DNA of 64,000 nucleotides from Microbacterium sufflavum (GCF_023091155.1 NZ_JAHWXK010000001.1:372001-436000); one strand, 5' to 3'; shown: positions 26,814 through 36,048, counted from the first letter of the stretch. Program-made: numbers and translations. Notes: generated by a model from the letters alone, not told the origin.

Positions 26814-27467
26814 TCACCCGGACGGGTGAGTTCCGCGGTCTCCGCCGTCGTGCCCACCCGGTGTCGCGGCGGATGGGCGGAACCCGCGGAGGGCCGCGTC
26901 CAGCGCCCCGCGCATCGCGGTGCGCCTCCCCTCACCGTCGACGCCGCGGAGAGCGGCGTCGATTCCGGCGCCCTCGACCGCTCCCAGCGCCGCTCCCACC
27001 ATCGGCGCGACGTCGGCGGCGCCCGCGTCGGTGCGCGCCGAGATCTCCCGGGTGAGCGCGCGCGCCAGCGCCAGGAGCTGAGTGGCGAGGGCGCGCGGGA
27101 ACTCGCCGCGAGCTCCGAGGGCCGCGCGGATCGATGCCTGCCGAGCGAGCGCCTCGTCGGTGGTGGAGGCGTCGATGAGCACTCGCAGGGCCTCCTGCAC
27201 GCGGTCGGCGGCGTGCGGTGAGGCACTGTCGTGGGCGGCGCCCAGGGCGAGCGCCGTGAAGTCGTGCACGTGGGCGAAGAGCACGTCCTCCTTCGCGGGG
27301 AAGTGCACGTAGAAGGTGCGCTCCGAGACGTTCGCGTGGCGCGCGATCTGGGCGACCGTCGTGGCGTCGTACCCCTGGGCGTGGAAGAGCTCGGACGCGC
27401 TGGCCAGCACGGCCTGTCTGGTCCGCCGGCGTCGGGCCTCGTGCCCGTTCTCGTGCGCCTCTCGCAT
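26814..27467 (-). CDS. TetR family regulator
   Basis: 217 residues. The helix-turn-helix reads TTVAQIARHANVSERTFYVHF, with FPAKEDVLF after it. A TAGGCT box lies six bases before ATG 27467, so the gene is probably leaderless. It is divergent from an SDR gene with a perfect 14-bp palindrome between them, and so is the likely repressor of that gene and of itself. The C-terminal ligand domain gives no hint of the inducer. Confidence 0.92.
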   Translation of the reverse strand: MREAHENGHEARRRRTRQAVLASASELFHAQGYDATTVAQIARHANVSERTFYVHFPAKEDVLFAHVHDFTALALGAAHDSASPHAADRVQEALRVLIDASTTDEALARQASIRAALGARGEFPRALATQLLALARALTREISARTDAGAADVAPMVGAALGAVEGAGIDAALRGVDGEGRRTAMRGALDAALRGFRPSAATPGGHDGGDRGTHPSG

Positions 27468-27498
27468 GGGTCGAGCCTAGCGTCGCCCCGCCATAAGT

Positions 27499-27512
27499 TT
27501 GCAGATCTGCAA
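27499..27512. promoter_or_regulatory. TetR operator palindrome TTGCAGATCTGCAA
   Basis: A perfect 14-bp palindrome centred between the tetR-type gene (start 27467, minus) and the SDR gene (start 27534, plus), in the only A/T-rich patch of this gap. Position and symmetry fit a TetR dimer site that controls both genes. Confidence 0.75.
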
Positions 27513-27533
27513 TCTTTCGTCCATGCTGTGATC

Positions 27534-28427
27534 ATGGATGCCGACCCCCGCCTGTACGTGGTCACCGGAGCGGACTCCGGCCTCGGCCGCGCCGTCGCCG
27601 ACCGGCTCTCCGCTCAGGGCCGGGTGATCTCGTGCGGCATCGGCGACACGGTCGACGTCCGTGCCGACCTGGCGACGCCCGAGGGCCGCGCGCGGCTGCG
27701 CATCGAGGTCGACGCGCGCAGCGGCGGCCGCGTGGACGGCGTCGTCGCGGCGGCCGGCATCGGCGCACCGCGGGTGGAGACCGTGGCCCTCAACTACTTC
27801 GGCGCCGTCGCCGTCCTGGAGGACCTGCGGCCGCTTCTCGCCCGGTCAGCCGCCCCCGCCGCCGCCGTCGTGTCCTCGTCGTCGACGCTGAACCGCGGGA
27901 GCGGGGCACTGGTGCGGGCGTGCCTGCGGGGCGATGAGGCGACCGCGCGGCGCGTGGCCGCAAGGCTCATCCGCACGCGCCGCGGCAGCCAGCTCTACCG
28001 CTCCAGCAAGATCGCTCTCAACCAGTGGATCCGGACCGCCTCCGTGCGGCCGGAGTGGGCGGGTCGCGGCATTGTCGTGAACGCGGTCGCACCGGGGATC
28101 ATCGCCACGGAACTGGTGATGCGGAACTGGGAGCGCGAGCGGCGCCTGCTGGAGACGGCGCTGCCGCAGCCGCTGGGGGCACCGGGGCCGGTCGCATCCG
28201 TCGCCGCCCTGCTCGCCCATGCCGTGTCCGCCGAGAACCGCTTTCTGACCGGCCAGGTCATCTACTGTGACGGCGGGACCGATGCCCTGACGCGGGGCAC
28301 CCGACCGCAGCGGATCTTCCTGCGCTACCGCCCCCGCGAGATCCGCACACTGCTGCGGGAGTCGCGCCGGCTCAGCGCGCCGCCGTCGCCGACCCGCCCG
28401 GACCCCGCTCGGGGGGCGGGCAGCTGA
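27534..28427 (+). CDS. Short-chain dehydrogenase/reductase
   Basis: 297 residues. The nucleotide-binding turn TGADSGLG near the start, AAGIG, the catalytic SSSS and YRSSK (Tyr-X3-Lys), and VNAVAPGIIATELV define a classical SDR. The C-terminus has an unusual Arg/Pro-rich extension of about 50 residues. The start ATG 27534 has no ribosome site. Probably controlled by the divergent TetR. The substrate is unknown; Rossmann features suggest NAD(P) use. Confidence 0.88.
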   Translation: MDADPRLYVVTGADSGLGRAVADRLSAQGRVISCGIGDTVDVRADLATPEGRARLRIEVDARSGGRVDGVVAAAGIGAPRVETVALNYFGAVAVLEDLRPLLARSAAPAAAVVSSSSTLNRGSGALVRACLRGDEATARRVAARLIRTRRGSQLYRSSKIALNQWIRTASVRPEWAGRGIVVNAVAPGIIATELVMRNWERERRLLETALPQPLGAPGPVASVAALLAHAVSAENRFLTGQVIYCDGGTDALTRGTRPQRIFLRYRPREIRTLLRESRRLSAPPSPTRPDPARGAGS

Positions 28428-28439
28428 AAGGATGTGTCC

Positions 28440-29069
28440 ATGATCGAGGTGGACGGTGTCACGGTGCACACGGGCGACCTGACCCTCCTCCCGGCCGTCA
28501 CAGTGTCCGCGCAGCGGGGCTCCGCGCTGGTGATCCGCGGGGCGAACGGCTCGGGCAAGTCGACGCTGCTGCGCGTGCTGGCGGGCACCCGCATGCCCTC
28601 GCACGGCCGTGTCCGCATCGACGGAGAGCCGGTGGCGCCGCGTGATCCCGGGTTCCGCCGCCGCGTCGCCGCGATGATCGGCCTGCCGCCGACCGCGCCC
28701 GACCTCACGGTGTTCGAGCACGCCCTCCTGGTGGCGACGACGTGGACGGCCGATGCCGCCGGCGCCGCGGAGCAGGCGCGGCGCGTGCTCGCCGAGCTCG
28801 GGCTCACCCCCCTCGAGCAACGTTTCCCCCACGAGCTGTCGTCCGGTCAGACGCAGCTGTTCGGCATCGCGCTCGTGCTCGCGCGGCCGTTCGAGGTGCT
28901 GATCCTCGACGAGCCGGAGCAGCGCCTCGACCCTGAGCATCTGGAGACGATGATCGGCGTGCTGCGGGCGCGCCGCGCCGACGGTGCCGCCGTGGTCGTG
29001 TCGACGCACAGCCCCACGCTCGCGGAGGCGATCGCCGACCAGACGCTCTGGCTGGACGCGGCAGCGTGA
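28440..29069 (+). CDS. ABC transporter ATPase
   Basis: 209 residues. Walker A GANGSGKST, signature LSSGQTQ, Walker B VLILDEPE and the switch His in STHSPT are all present. AAGGA (28428-28432) sets ATG 28440. It is a single small ATPase whose GTGA overlap with the next gene shows that the membrane protein is its partner. The pair looks like an exporter or ABC-2-like system; the cargo is unknown. Confidence 0.9.
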   Translation: MIEVDGVTVHTGDLTLLPAVTVSAQRGSALVIRGANGSGKSTLLRVLAGTRMPSHGRVRIDGEPVAPRDPGFRRRVAAMIGLPPTAPDLTVFEHALLVATTWTADAAGAAEQARRVLAELGLTPLEQRFPHELSSGQTQLFGIALVLARPFEVLILDEPEQRLDPEHLETMIGVLRARRADGAAVVVSTHSPTLAEAIADQTLWLDAAA

Positions 29070-30568
29070 GCACCCGCGTCACCGCGGCCGTGCGGGTCTG
29101 GCGTTCTCGGAGCGCCCGCACCCGCGCCGACCACGCGTACGCCGCGTACCTCGGGCTCCTGGTGGCGCTGGTGGCGGTCGTCCCCCTCGTCCGCGCGGCG
29201 TGGCTGGGTCTGACCGGTCCGCAGGCGACGCTCGCGCTCACCTCGGGCGAAGCGCCTGGCGCGACCGTCGCGATCGTCGCCGGGCTGTGGGGCGGGGCCC
29301 TGCTCTGTGGCCCGAAGAGGGGACCGGCACTGCGGGCACCGTTCCTGACGCATGCCCTCGCCTCCGCCGAGCTCGCCCGCGCGGACGTGTTCCGTGGTCC
29401 GGTGCTGCGGGCCGGCGTCGTCGTCGCGACCCTGACCACCGCGTCGGCGGCGATGGTGGGCCTTGCCGTGGCCGCGAGCCATGGAACCGGGATGCTCGAT
29501 GTCACCGTGTTCGTCGTGGCGGGCGCGCTGGTCGGCGTCATCGCGACGATCCTGTGGCTGATCGGCCAGGTGTTTCCTCGCGCGGCGTTGCCGGGTGCGG
29601 CGGCGGTCGTCGCCCTCGGCGCCGCGACCACGGCCACACCGGGTCTGCGGCCGTTCACGCCCTGGGGCTGGGCCGGGCTCGCGTTCCCCGCCGGCGACGC
29701 ACTTTCCGCGCTCGCCGCGCTGGTCGCGCTGAGCGCGCTGGCCACCGGGCTGTCCGCGACGGTGCCGATGCTGCTGGATCGGCTGGAGCTCACCGACCTG
29801 CTCGCCCAGTCGCTGCGCTGGGACTCGGCGACCGTGCGGGCGACGGGGATGGACTTCGGGGCCGCGGCCGCGGTCTACCGGACTCCCCCGCGGGTCGGTC
29901 GACGGCTTCGTGCCGTGCGGCCGCACCGATGGTCCGCGGTCGTGGTGCTGCGCAGCGACGCGATCGGAGCCGTGCGCACGCCCGGTCGGCTCCTCCTCGG
30001 TGTGGTCGCCGTTGCCGGCGCCGGCGTGCTGGGCGCGTTCGCCGTGGGCGCGTCGGGGCAGCAGTGGGCCTGGGGTGCGGCGGCCGGCGTGCTCCTGTTC
30101 GCCGGGCTCGGTCCCCTCACCGACGGGATCCGGCACGCCGTGGCCGCGGCCGCCGATCTGCCGCTCTATGGGATGAGCGACGAACGACTCCTCGCCGGAC
30201 ACGCCCTCTTCCCGGTGTCCGTCTCGACCGCCGTGCTGCTCGTGGTGGCGGTCGTGTGCGCGGCCGCGACGGGGTCGACCGTCTGGCCACCGGTCCTCGG
30301 AGTGCTGCTCCTCGGACTGTTCGGGGTCCTCACGCGGCTGGCGACCGCACTCCAGGGGCCGCTTCCGCCCGCGCTGCTCGCGCCGATGCCGACGCCGATG
30401 GGCGACCTCGGTGGCGCCGTGCGCTTCGCCTGGGCACTCCAGGGGGTGCTGCTCGCGGGGCTCGCGGGCGCCGCGACCGCGATGATCGTCGACGTGCCCG
30501 GCTTCGCGCTCGGCACCGCGGTCGTCCTGATCGGGCTCTGCGCGCACCGCTGGCGCCACCGGCACTAG
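29066..30568 (+). CDS. DUF6297-like membrane protein, probable ABC permease
   Basis: 500 residues from GTG 29066, overlapping the ATPase stop. About twelve hydrophobic segments in two similar halves split by a cytoplasmic stretch (about 265-290, Arg-rich with PHRWSAVVVLRSD). Length and partner fit the DUF6297 family of actinobacterial proteins. It is inferred to be the membrane subunit of the ABC pair. Confidence 0.75.
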   Translation: MSTRVTAAVRVWRSRSARTRADHAYAAYLGLLVALVAVVPLVRAAWLGLTGPQATLALTSGEAPGATVAIVAGLWGGALLCGPKRGPALRAPFLTHALASAELARADVFRGPVLRAGVVVATLTTASAAMVGLAVAASHGTGMLDVTVFVVAGALVGVIATILWLIGQVFPRAALPGAAAVVALGAATTATPGLRPFTPWGWAGLAFPAGDALSALAALVALSALATGLSATVPMLLDRLELTDLLAQSLRWDSATVRATGMDFGAAAAVYRTPPRVGRRLRAVRPHRWSAVVVLRSDAIGAVRTPGRLLLGVVAVAGAGVLGAFAVGASGQQWAWGAAAGVLLFAGLGPLTDGIRHAVAAAADLPLYGMSDERLLAGHALFPVSVSTAVLLVVAVVCAAATGSTVWPPVLGVLLLGLFGVLTRLATALQGPLPPALLAPMPTPMGDLGGAVRFAWALQGVLLAGLAGAATAMIVDVPGFALGTAVVLIGLCAHRWRHRH

Positions 30569-30592
30569 GACCACCGGCACTAGGACCACCGG
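30556..30592. repeat. 15-bp tandem repeat at the permease stop codon
   Basis: CCACCGGCACTAGGA at 30556-30570 is repeated at 30571-30585 and begins again at 30586. The first copy holds the TAG stop, so the duplication adds a second in-frame TAG. Confidence 0.8.
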
Positions 30593-30616
30593 TGCGGGCC
30601 GTGCCGAGACCCGCGG

Positions 30617-30901
30617 TCAGTTCAGGCGCTCGGTCAGGTGCACCGTGACGCTGTCGCCGTCGGTCTTGCCGATGCGCCGGCGGATGGCGGCCGCGACGGG
30701 GAGCTTGTGCGTGCCGTCGCCGAGGGCCATGAACGCGCCGCGGAAGGGTTCGCCGTCGACCGTTCCCGCGACCTTCACCAGGCCGCGCGTTCCGAAGACC
30801 GTCGCCGAGTCGGGCAGTTGCACGCACGTCCAGGTGTCGCCGTCGCGGACCTTGCCGAGCGTCGCGGTGAAGGTGATGTCGAGCGGAGTGCTGTTCGTCA
30901 T
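30617..30901 (-). CDS. DUF1905 domain protein
   Basis: 94 residues. The order FTATLGKV...W.CVQLP...[34 protein letters not shown]...[12 protein letters not shown] matches the small beta-barrel DUF1905 family, often linked to YdeI/OmpD-type proteins. The biochemical role is unknown. It follows the DUF1761-like gene by 17 bases on the same strand, and TetR lies divergent upstream. Confidence 0.85.
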   Translation of the reverse strand: MTNSTPLDITFTATLGKVRDGDTWTCVQLPDSATVFGTRGLVKVAGTVDGEPFRGAFMALGDGTHKLPVAAAIRRRIGKTDGDSVTVHLTERLN

Positions 30902-30918
30902 GGTGGCTCCCGTGCCGT

Positions 30919-31299
30919 TCAGAGGAAGAGCCCGACGATGGCGCCGGTGAGCACGAGCTTCACGACCCAGTCGAGCAGGTGGACACCGGCCGCGGGCACG
31001 GCCGTGTTCTCGTGGATCACGCCGCCCGAGAGCAGGGTGAGGGGAAGCACGGAGAGCGCGAGCCCGAGCAGCGCTCCGGCTCCGGCGCCGTGCCACCCCG
31101 CGGTCGCCATGAGCCCGGCGATCAGCCCGGCGGCGAGCAGGCTGCGGACGACGACCGTGAGCATCTGCACGGCAACGGGGAGCCCGGGGCGCGGGGTGCT
31201 GGTCCGTGCGATCAGCGTCGAGACCGCGGGGATGGCGTAGAGCGCGGCGCTGGCGAGGAACGAGGCCACCGTGGCGAGGGCGATGCCGAGGACGATCAT
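30919..31299 (-). CDS. DUF1761-like four-helix membrane protein
   Basis: 126 residues with four hydrophobic segments. AAAGGAG precedes ATG 31299. The late GGVIHEN and [12 protein letters not shown] segments are like those of DUF1761/DUF1772 proteins. It is the first gene after the TetR-type operator and is therefore the likely target of the divergent TetR regulator. Function unknown. Confidence 0.75.
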   Translation of the reverse strand: MIVLGIALATVASFLASAALYAIPAVSTLIARTSTPRPGLPVAVQMLTVVVRSLLAAGLIAGLMATAGWHGAGAGALLGLALSVLPLTLLSGGVIHENTAVPAAGVHLLDWVVKLVLTGAIVGLFL

Positions 31300-31308
31300 G
31301 AGCGGCTC

Positions 31309-31366
31309 CTTTAGTACCGATTGGTACGAAACTACGCTCGGCATAGAGAACTGTCAAGTACTAAAG
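31309..31366. promoter_or_regulatory. TetR operators between divergent genes
   Basis: GTACC-GATT-GGTAC (31314-31327) is a perfect short palindrome. In addition CTTTAGTAC (31309-31317) and GTACTAAAG (31358-31366) are perfect 9-base arms 40 bases apart, one next to each gene. The layout suggests two sites for the adjacent TetR regulator, possibly with looping or with each promoter covered. Confidence 0.7.
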
Positions 31367-31374
31367 TGGGCGGT

Positions 31375-31992
31375 ATGACCTCGCGCGCCTCCGGCCCCGG
31401 CCGCCCGCCCGGACTCACCGGCGACGCCCTCCTCGCCACCGCGCGCGACGTGTTCCTGGAGCACGGGTACGCCGGGGCGTCCATGGAGGAGGTCGCCCGA
31501 CGGGCCCGCATCTCCAAGGCCTCGCTCTACCGCGACCACTCCTCCAAGACCGCGCTGTACACCGCGGTCGTGCGGCAGTGGGCGGCCGCGGGCCGCGACG
31601 CGATGCGCCCGGCGCTCGAACGGCTCGCCGCCGACGACGATGTGCGCCGCGGCCTCACCGAGCTCGCGGAGACCATGCGCGCGGGGATCCTGAGCGAGCC
31701 CGTGCTGCGGATGCGACGCCTCGTGATCGCCGAGGCCCCGGCCCACCCCGAGGTCGCGCGGCTCTACCTCGAGGAGAGCTGGAACCGGAACATCCAGAAC
31801 CTCGCCGACACGCTCGCGCAGCTCCCCGTCGACCGCGGGCTGCAGATCGATGATGCGCACGCCGCGGCCTCCGAGTTCACGTGGCTCGTGATCGGGCCCG
31901 CCCTGAACGCGCAACTGCTGGGGGTCGACGAGACGGGCGGCCCAGTGCCCCGCGCGGTCGACGCGTTCCTCGCCCGCTACGGACGGCCCTGA
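31375..31992 (+). CDS. TetR/AcrR family regulator
   Basis: 205 residues. The helix-turn-helix is ASMEEVARRARISKASLYRDHSSK. The C-terminal part, with a LRMRRLVIAEA helix and LYLEESWNRN, is the TetR_C_7/AefR-like type. ATG 31375 is chosen; the upstream GTG extension runs through the operator. It is divergent from the DUF1761 and DUF1905 genes and probably represses them and itself. Confidence 0.92.
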   Translation: MTSRASGPGRPPGLTGDALLATARDVFLEHGYAGASMEEVARRARISKASLYRDHSSKTALYTAVVRQWAAAGRDAMRPALERLAADDDVRRGLTELAETMRAGILSEPVLRMRRLVIAEAPAHPEVARLYLEESWNRNIQNLADTLAQLPVDRGLQIDDAHAAASEFTWLVIGPALNAQLLGVDETGGPVPRAVDAFLARYGRP

Positions 31993-32187
31993 CCCGCGCC
32001 TGCATTGTCCTCCGTCGGCGCGGATCTGGAAAGGCCCTCAGTTCGCCCCCGGGTGCGGGGCCACGCTGGCCGGGCTCTCCGCAGCCCCGAGAGCCACGTC
32101 ACGACACGGACGAAGCGAGGTGATCAGCCCGACCCCGATTCACTGCGACACCCCATCGACGTTTCACATCGCTGAAAGGAAGAGGAA

Positions 32188-33348
32188 ATGAGAGCAGTCG
32201 TCTACGAGGGTCCTCGCTCGGTCAACGTCACCGACGTACCGGACGCACGGATCGAACGTCCGACGGACGTACTCGTCCGGATCACCACCACGAACATCTG
32301 CGGGTCGGACCTGCACATGTACGAAGGCCGCACGAGCTTCGAGACCGGCCGATGGTTCGGTCACGAGAACCTGGGCCAGGTGATCGAGGTCGGCGACGGA
32401 GTCGACAAGGTGAGGGTGGGCGACTACGTCGCGATCCCCTTCAACGTCGCCTGCGGGCACTGCAAGAACTGCGAGCGCGGCTTCACCAACTACTGCCTGA
32501 CCGCGCAGCCGGTGCCCGAATGGGCGGGTGCCGCGTACGGCTTCGCCGACATGGGTCCGTGGGCGGGCGGGCAGGCCGAACTCCTGCGCGTGCCGTGGGG
32601 GGACTTCAACTGCCTGCGACTGGGAGAGGATGCCGAGGAGAAGCAGAACGACTACGTGATGCTCGCCGACATCTTCCCCACCGGCTACCACGCCACCGAG
32701 CTCGCGCACGTGAAGCCCGGCGACCAGACGGTCATCTACGGAGCGGGGCCCGTCGGATTCATGGCGGCATACTCGGCGATCATCAAGGGCGCCGGCAAGG
32801 TCATGGTCGTCGACCGGCACCCCGACCGCCTGCGGAAGATCGAGGAGATCGGAGCGATCGCGATCGACGACTCGGCGGTGGATCCGGTCGAGGCGGTCAC
32901 CGAGATGACGATGGGGCTCGGCGCGGACAACGGATGCGAGTGCGTCGGCTATCAGGCCCACGACCCCGGCGGCGCCGAGGATCCCACCCTCACGCTGAAC
33001 CGGCTCGTGAAGTCGGTGCGGTTCACCGGTGAGATCGGCGTGGTCGGGGTGTTCATCCCGCAGGACCCCGGCGCCTCGGACGAGCTGGCGAAACAGGGCA
33101 AGCTCGCCTTCGACTTCGGGGAGTTCTGGTTCCGCGGCCAGAAGCTCGGCAGCGGCCAGTGCCCGGTGAAGAAGTACAACCGGGCGCTGCGCGACCTCAT
33201 CGCCGGAGAGAAGGCGACGCCGTCACGGATCGTCAGCCACGACCTCTCCCTTGAAGAGGCCCCGGAGGCGTACGAGCACTTCGACAAGCGCGACGACGGT
33301 TGGACGAAGGTCGTCCTCCACCCCGACCAGGCACCGGACGCGGCGTGA
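32188..33348 (+). CDS. Zinc alcohol dehydrogenase, glutathione-independent formaldehyde dehydrogenase type
   Basis: 386 residues. GGAAGAGG precedes ATG 32188. Catalytic zinc ligands lie in NICGSDLH and FGHE, and the structural zinc lobe is CGHCKNC...C. The NAD-binding turn is GAGPVGFMAA. The inserts after the zinc lobe (GFADMGPWAGGQAE, DFNCL) and GYQAHD in the middle are those of the FdhA-like glutathione-independent formaldehyde dehydrogenase group. It would oxidise formaldehyde or another small aldehyde/alcohol with NAD. The gap 31993-32187 before it holds no gene. Confidence 0.9.
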   Translation: MRAVVYEGPRSVNVTDVPDARIERPTDVLVRITTTNICGSDLHMYEGRTSFETGRWFGHENLGQVIEVGDGVDKVRVGDYVAIPFNVACGHCKNCERGFTNYCLTAQPVPEWAGAAYGFADMGPWAGGQAELLRVPWGDFNCLRLGEDAEEKQNDYVMLADIFPTGYHATELAHVKPGDQTVIYGAGPVGFMAAYSAIIKGAGKVMVVDRHPDRLRKIEEIGAIAIDDSAVDPVEAVTEMTMGLGADNGCECVGYQAHDPGGAEDPTLTLNRLVKSVRFTGEIGVVGVFIPQDPGASDELAKQGKLAFDFGEFWFRGQKLGSGQCPVKKYNRALRDLIAGEKATPSRIVSHDLSLEEAPEAYEHFDKRDDGWTKVVLHPDQAPDAA

Positions 33349-33395
33349 TGGACCGGGACTGAGTCGCAGCAGGAGTCGAACAGGAGGGTGAGGCG

Positions 33396-34091
33396 ATGGC
33401 GACGAGCGGCGCACCGGAGCCCCGACCGCAGAAGGGCCGCAGCACGCGCGCGGAACCCGGACGCGCCGTGGCGTTCAGCGACGCGATCATCGCGATCGTC
33501 ATCACCCTCCTCGTGCTCGACCTCCGACCACCCCGAGCGGAGCCGGGCGAGCTGCTGACCGCGCTGCTCGAGGAGTGGCCGACCTACCTGGCCTATGCGG
33601 CGTCATACGCCTACCTCGCCGTCATCTGGCTGAATCACAAGGCCGCCTTCACCCGCATCCGCGAGATGGACCGCGGTCTGCAGTGGGCGAACCTCGGCAT
33701 CCTCGCAGCCCTGGCCCTGATCCCGTGGCCCACCGCGGTGATCGCCGAGACGGCGCGGACGGGCAACCTCACCGACGAGCGGGTCGCGGTCGCGCTGTAT
33801 GCCCTCATCGGAGCCCTGCTGTGCTCGGCCTGGCTCGTCTTCTTCTCGCATCTGGCGCGGCATCCCGACCTCACGAACGACGACGTGGAGGACTCGTACT
33901 TCGCGCACGAGCGACCGCGCGCGCTCATCGGCGTCGCCCTCTACCTCGCCGCCGGGCTGCTCGGAGTCCTCGTGCATCCGCTGGTCGCGTCCGTGATCTT
34001 CCTCGCCATCCCCGTGTTCTACGGCATCACCAGCCACGGGCACGACCGGGCGCCCCGGCCTTTCCCCCGGGGGAAGCAGGACGAGCGTTGA
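33396..34091 (+). CDS. TMEM175-like potassium channel (DUF1211)
   Basis: 231 residues, six hydrophobic segments. The first segment has the signature RAVAFSDAIIAIVIT, with the FSD motif whose Ile residues line the pore in TMEM175 channels, and the second segment has W-x-x-H. Bacterial members are single-repeat and form tetramers that leak potassium. It follows the dehydrogenase gene by 47 bases and may be co-transcribed. Confidence 0.85.
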   Translation: MATSGAPEPRPQKGRSTRAEPGRAVAFSDAIIAIVITLLVLDLRPPRAEPGELLTALLEEWPTYLAYAASYAYLAVIWLNHKAAFTRIREMDRGLQWANLGILAALALIPWPTAVIAETARTGNLTDERVAVALYALIGALLCSAWLVFFSHLARHPDLTNDDVEDSYFAHERPRALIGVALYLAAGLLGVLVHPLVASVIFLAIPVFYGITSHGHDRAPRPFPRGKQDER

Positions 34092-34092
34092 C

Positions 34093-34139
34093 CCCAGGAC
34101 GGGACGAGGGTGACGGTGGGCTGTGACCCCCGTCCTGGG
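34093..34139. terminator. Shared terminator between convergent genes
   Basis: CCCAGGACGGG (34093-34103) and CCCGTCCTGGG (34129-34139) are perfect 11-base arms with a 25-base loop. The site lies between the channel gene (plus) and the small coiled-coil gene (minus), so it can stop both transcripts. Confidence 0.65.
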
Positions 34140-34149
34140 CCACGCATCA

Positions 34150-34467
34150 TCAGCGCGTGAACAAGAGGACACCGGCCAAGATCGCCGCAGTGACCCCGAT
34201 CAACGCGGGCCATCCCCACCAACTCCCTTTCGGCGGCCTGCCGGTCGCGGGAGGCATGCCGAGCCGCGCGCGGATCGCGTCTGCCTTGGACTCGAGCTCT
34301 TCCGAGCGATCCTGCGGCTGGAGGGGGGACCCCTCCGGCCATCGCATTCGATCGCGCGAGATGCTCTCGAGTTCGACTCTGATCTCCTCCAGCTCCCGCC
34401 GAAGCTCAACGGCCTCTTCGGAGTCGATCTCGTCGTGCCGGTCGTGAGTGTTCACCGTGTCGTCCAT
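34150..34467 (-). CDS. Small acidic protein with C-terminal membrane anchor
   Basis: 105 residues. Residues 12-70 are rich in Glu and Arg and look like a coiled coil (SEEAVELRRELEEIRVELES); a Pro/Gly linker leads to one membrane segment (WWGWPALIGVTAAILAGVLL) at the end. No family recognised. It is 12 bases from, and divergent to, the DUF4839 gene. The start is ATG 34467. Confidence 0.6.
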   Translation of the reverse strand: MDDTVNTHDRHDEIDSEEAVELRRELEEIRVELESISRDRMRWPEGSPLQPQDRSEELESKADAIRARLGMPPATGRPPKGSWWGWPALIGVTAAILAGVLLFTR

Positions 34468-34479
34468 CTCGCATGAGCG

Positions 34480-35280
34480 ATGCCAGGGAAGATGCGTGGG
34501 CAGTTCGCCCCTCAGATCCTCGCCAGGGTATCCGACGCTGCCGCCGAGACGGTGGAGTACGAGACCAGGAGCGTTCAGACGGTCCGTGGCACCGGGAAGC
34601 TCATGACCGCGAAGTGGGAGAAGGACGGCTGGGAGCTCGTCACCCAGAACCCCGGCAAGCTCCGCACCGAGCTCGTCTTTCGCCGCCCCAAGCCTGCGTT
34701 CCCGTGGAAGCCGCTCGCGATCGTCGGCGGCGTGCTCGTGGTCCTCGGCCTCTTCATCGGGATCATGGTCGCGGTCACCGGCGGTGACAAGGAGGACGAC
34801 CCGGCACCGGCGGACACTCCCCGCTCCGAAGCCGTCGCGCCGCAAGACGAGTCGTCGACGGAGCCCCAGGAGTCCACCGCGCCGGCTCCCGCTGAGGAGA
34901 GTCCGCTGACCGTCGAGAACAACGCCGACCTCGCGGCTCTGCTCACGGGTCCCCAGGACGGCCCGACCGTCGAGGCCTTCGCCGCGCAGTACGCCGGCCA
35001 GCTGATCGAGTTCGACGGCGCGATCGGGGCGATGAACCGCCATGAGGGCTCCACGACCCGTTACGACATCCTCATCGCGAACGGCGACTATAGCGAGACC
35101 CATTCGAACGGTGGCCCGAGCTTCCAGTTCCGCGACGTCTCCATCACGAACGACCTGCACCTGACCGCTGACGCGCCGGACACGATCGGCGTCGGCGACA
35201 ACCTCCACGTCATCGCTCGCGTCGGCTCGACCGACGGTCAGCTCTTCCTTCTCACGCCGGTGCAGACCAGCGTGCGCTGA
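34480..35280 (+). CDS. DUF4839 domain protein, membrane-anchored
   Basis: 266 residues. The cytoplasmic first 75 residues have a WEKDGWELV strand, then one membrane segment (about 76-97), an outside Pro/Glu/Ser linker, and from about 145 the DUF4839 part (EFDGAIGAMNRH, TRYDILIANGDYS, ITNDLHL, IGVGDNLHVIARV). DUF4839 is an OB-like secreted domain of unknown role. ATG 34480 or 34492 may be the start. Confidence 0.8.
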   Translation: MPGKMRGQFAPQILARVSDAAAETVEYETRSVQTVRGTGKLMTAKWEKDGWELVTQNPGKLRTELVFRRPKPAFPWKPLAIVGGVLVVLGLFIGIMVAVTGGDKEDDPAPADTPRSEAVAPQDESSTEPQESTAPAPAEESPLTVENNADLAALLTGPQDGPTVEAFAAQYAGQLIEFDGAIGAMNRHEGSTTRYDILIANGDYSETHSNGGPSFQFRDVSITNDLHLTADAPDTIGVGDNLHVIARVGSTDGQLFLLTPVQTSVR

Positions 35281-35364
35281 GGTCTCCGCCCGGTAGCTAG
35301 GGGCACTGCCATGGCTCGCTTCCCACGCGTCCAGTTCCCGCCGCCATCTCGACTTCCAGAAATC

Positions 35365-35411
35365 TAATACAGTGTGATAGTCAACGTCGGCTAAACTAGC
35401 ACACTGTTATA
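35365..35411. promoter_or_regulatory. Inverted TetR-type half sites before a tetR gene
   Basis: TAATACAGTGTG (35365-35376) faces CACACTGTTATA (35400-35411); ten of twelve positions are complementary. A TAAACT box (35391-35396) lies between them. The region is A/T-rich and directly upstream of the tetR-type gene at 35434, so autoregulation is inferred. Confidence 0.6.
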
Positions 35412-35433
35412 GACGGATGGCTCGTGAGGGAAA

Positions 35434-36048
35434 ATGGACGAAGCATCGAAGGAACCGGGAACGCGGGCGAAGATACTCATCGCTGCGGCAACCATGCTGG
35501 GCGAGAACCCCACAGCACGTCTGAGTGTGAGAGCAGTGGCAGCCCGCGCTCAGGTGAGCACGGGCTCGCTCCGCCACTTCTTCCCGACACAGCGGGAACT
35601 CATCGACACGGTGGTGGCCGCTATGTATGACCTGGAGATCCCCGATGATCCGATCAATGATCATTCCTCGACGGCGGAGGAACGACTCATCGCATGCTTA
35701 CAGCTGATCCTCCGTCAGGTCGGGGTGGGCGAGAGCGTCCGGAAGCAATGGGGGGCGCTGTACGAGGCGTATGTGGCCACGGCTCCATCCGAGGACGAGG
35801 CAGCGACCTACATCGCGCTGGACCGCATGGGGCGGCATCGCATCGCGCAATGGCTGACCACCTTGATCGACGAGGGTGCGATCTCCGGAGGTCGGGTCGA
35901 GGAGCGAGCGCGATTCCTCTCGACCGTGCTGGCGGGGCTCATGACCGAACGTGCGCTGCCCTCCGATGCCGTGGGCGTCGACGCCGAGATGGCGAGTCTG
36001 CGGCTCGCCGTGCACGCGGTCATGAGCGAGTGGCCCGTCGCGCGATGA
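35434..36048 (+). CDS. TetR family regulator
   Basis: 204 residues. GAGGGA precedes ATG 35434. The helix-turn-helix is LSVRAVAARAQVSTGSLRHFFPTQ and the C-terminal part resembles BetI/TetR_C_6 members. Its TGA overlaps the ATG of a GDSL-hydrolase remnant (ATGA), so the regulator once drove translation of that gene, which was probably its target. Confidence 0.9.
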   Translation: MDEASKEPGTRAKILIAAATMLGENPTARLSVRAVAARAQVSTGSLRHFFPTQRELIDTVVAAMYDLEIPDDPINDHSSTAEERLIACLQLILRQVGVGESVRKQWGALYEAYVATAPSEDEAATYIALDRMGRHRIAQWLTTLIDEGAISGGRVEERARFLSTVLAGLMTERALPSDAVGVDAEMASLRLAVHAVMSEWPVAR

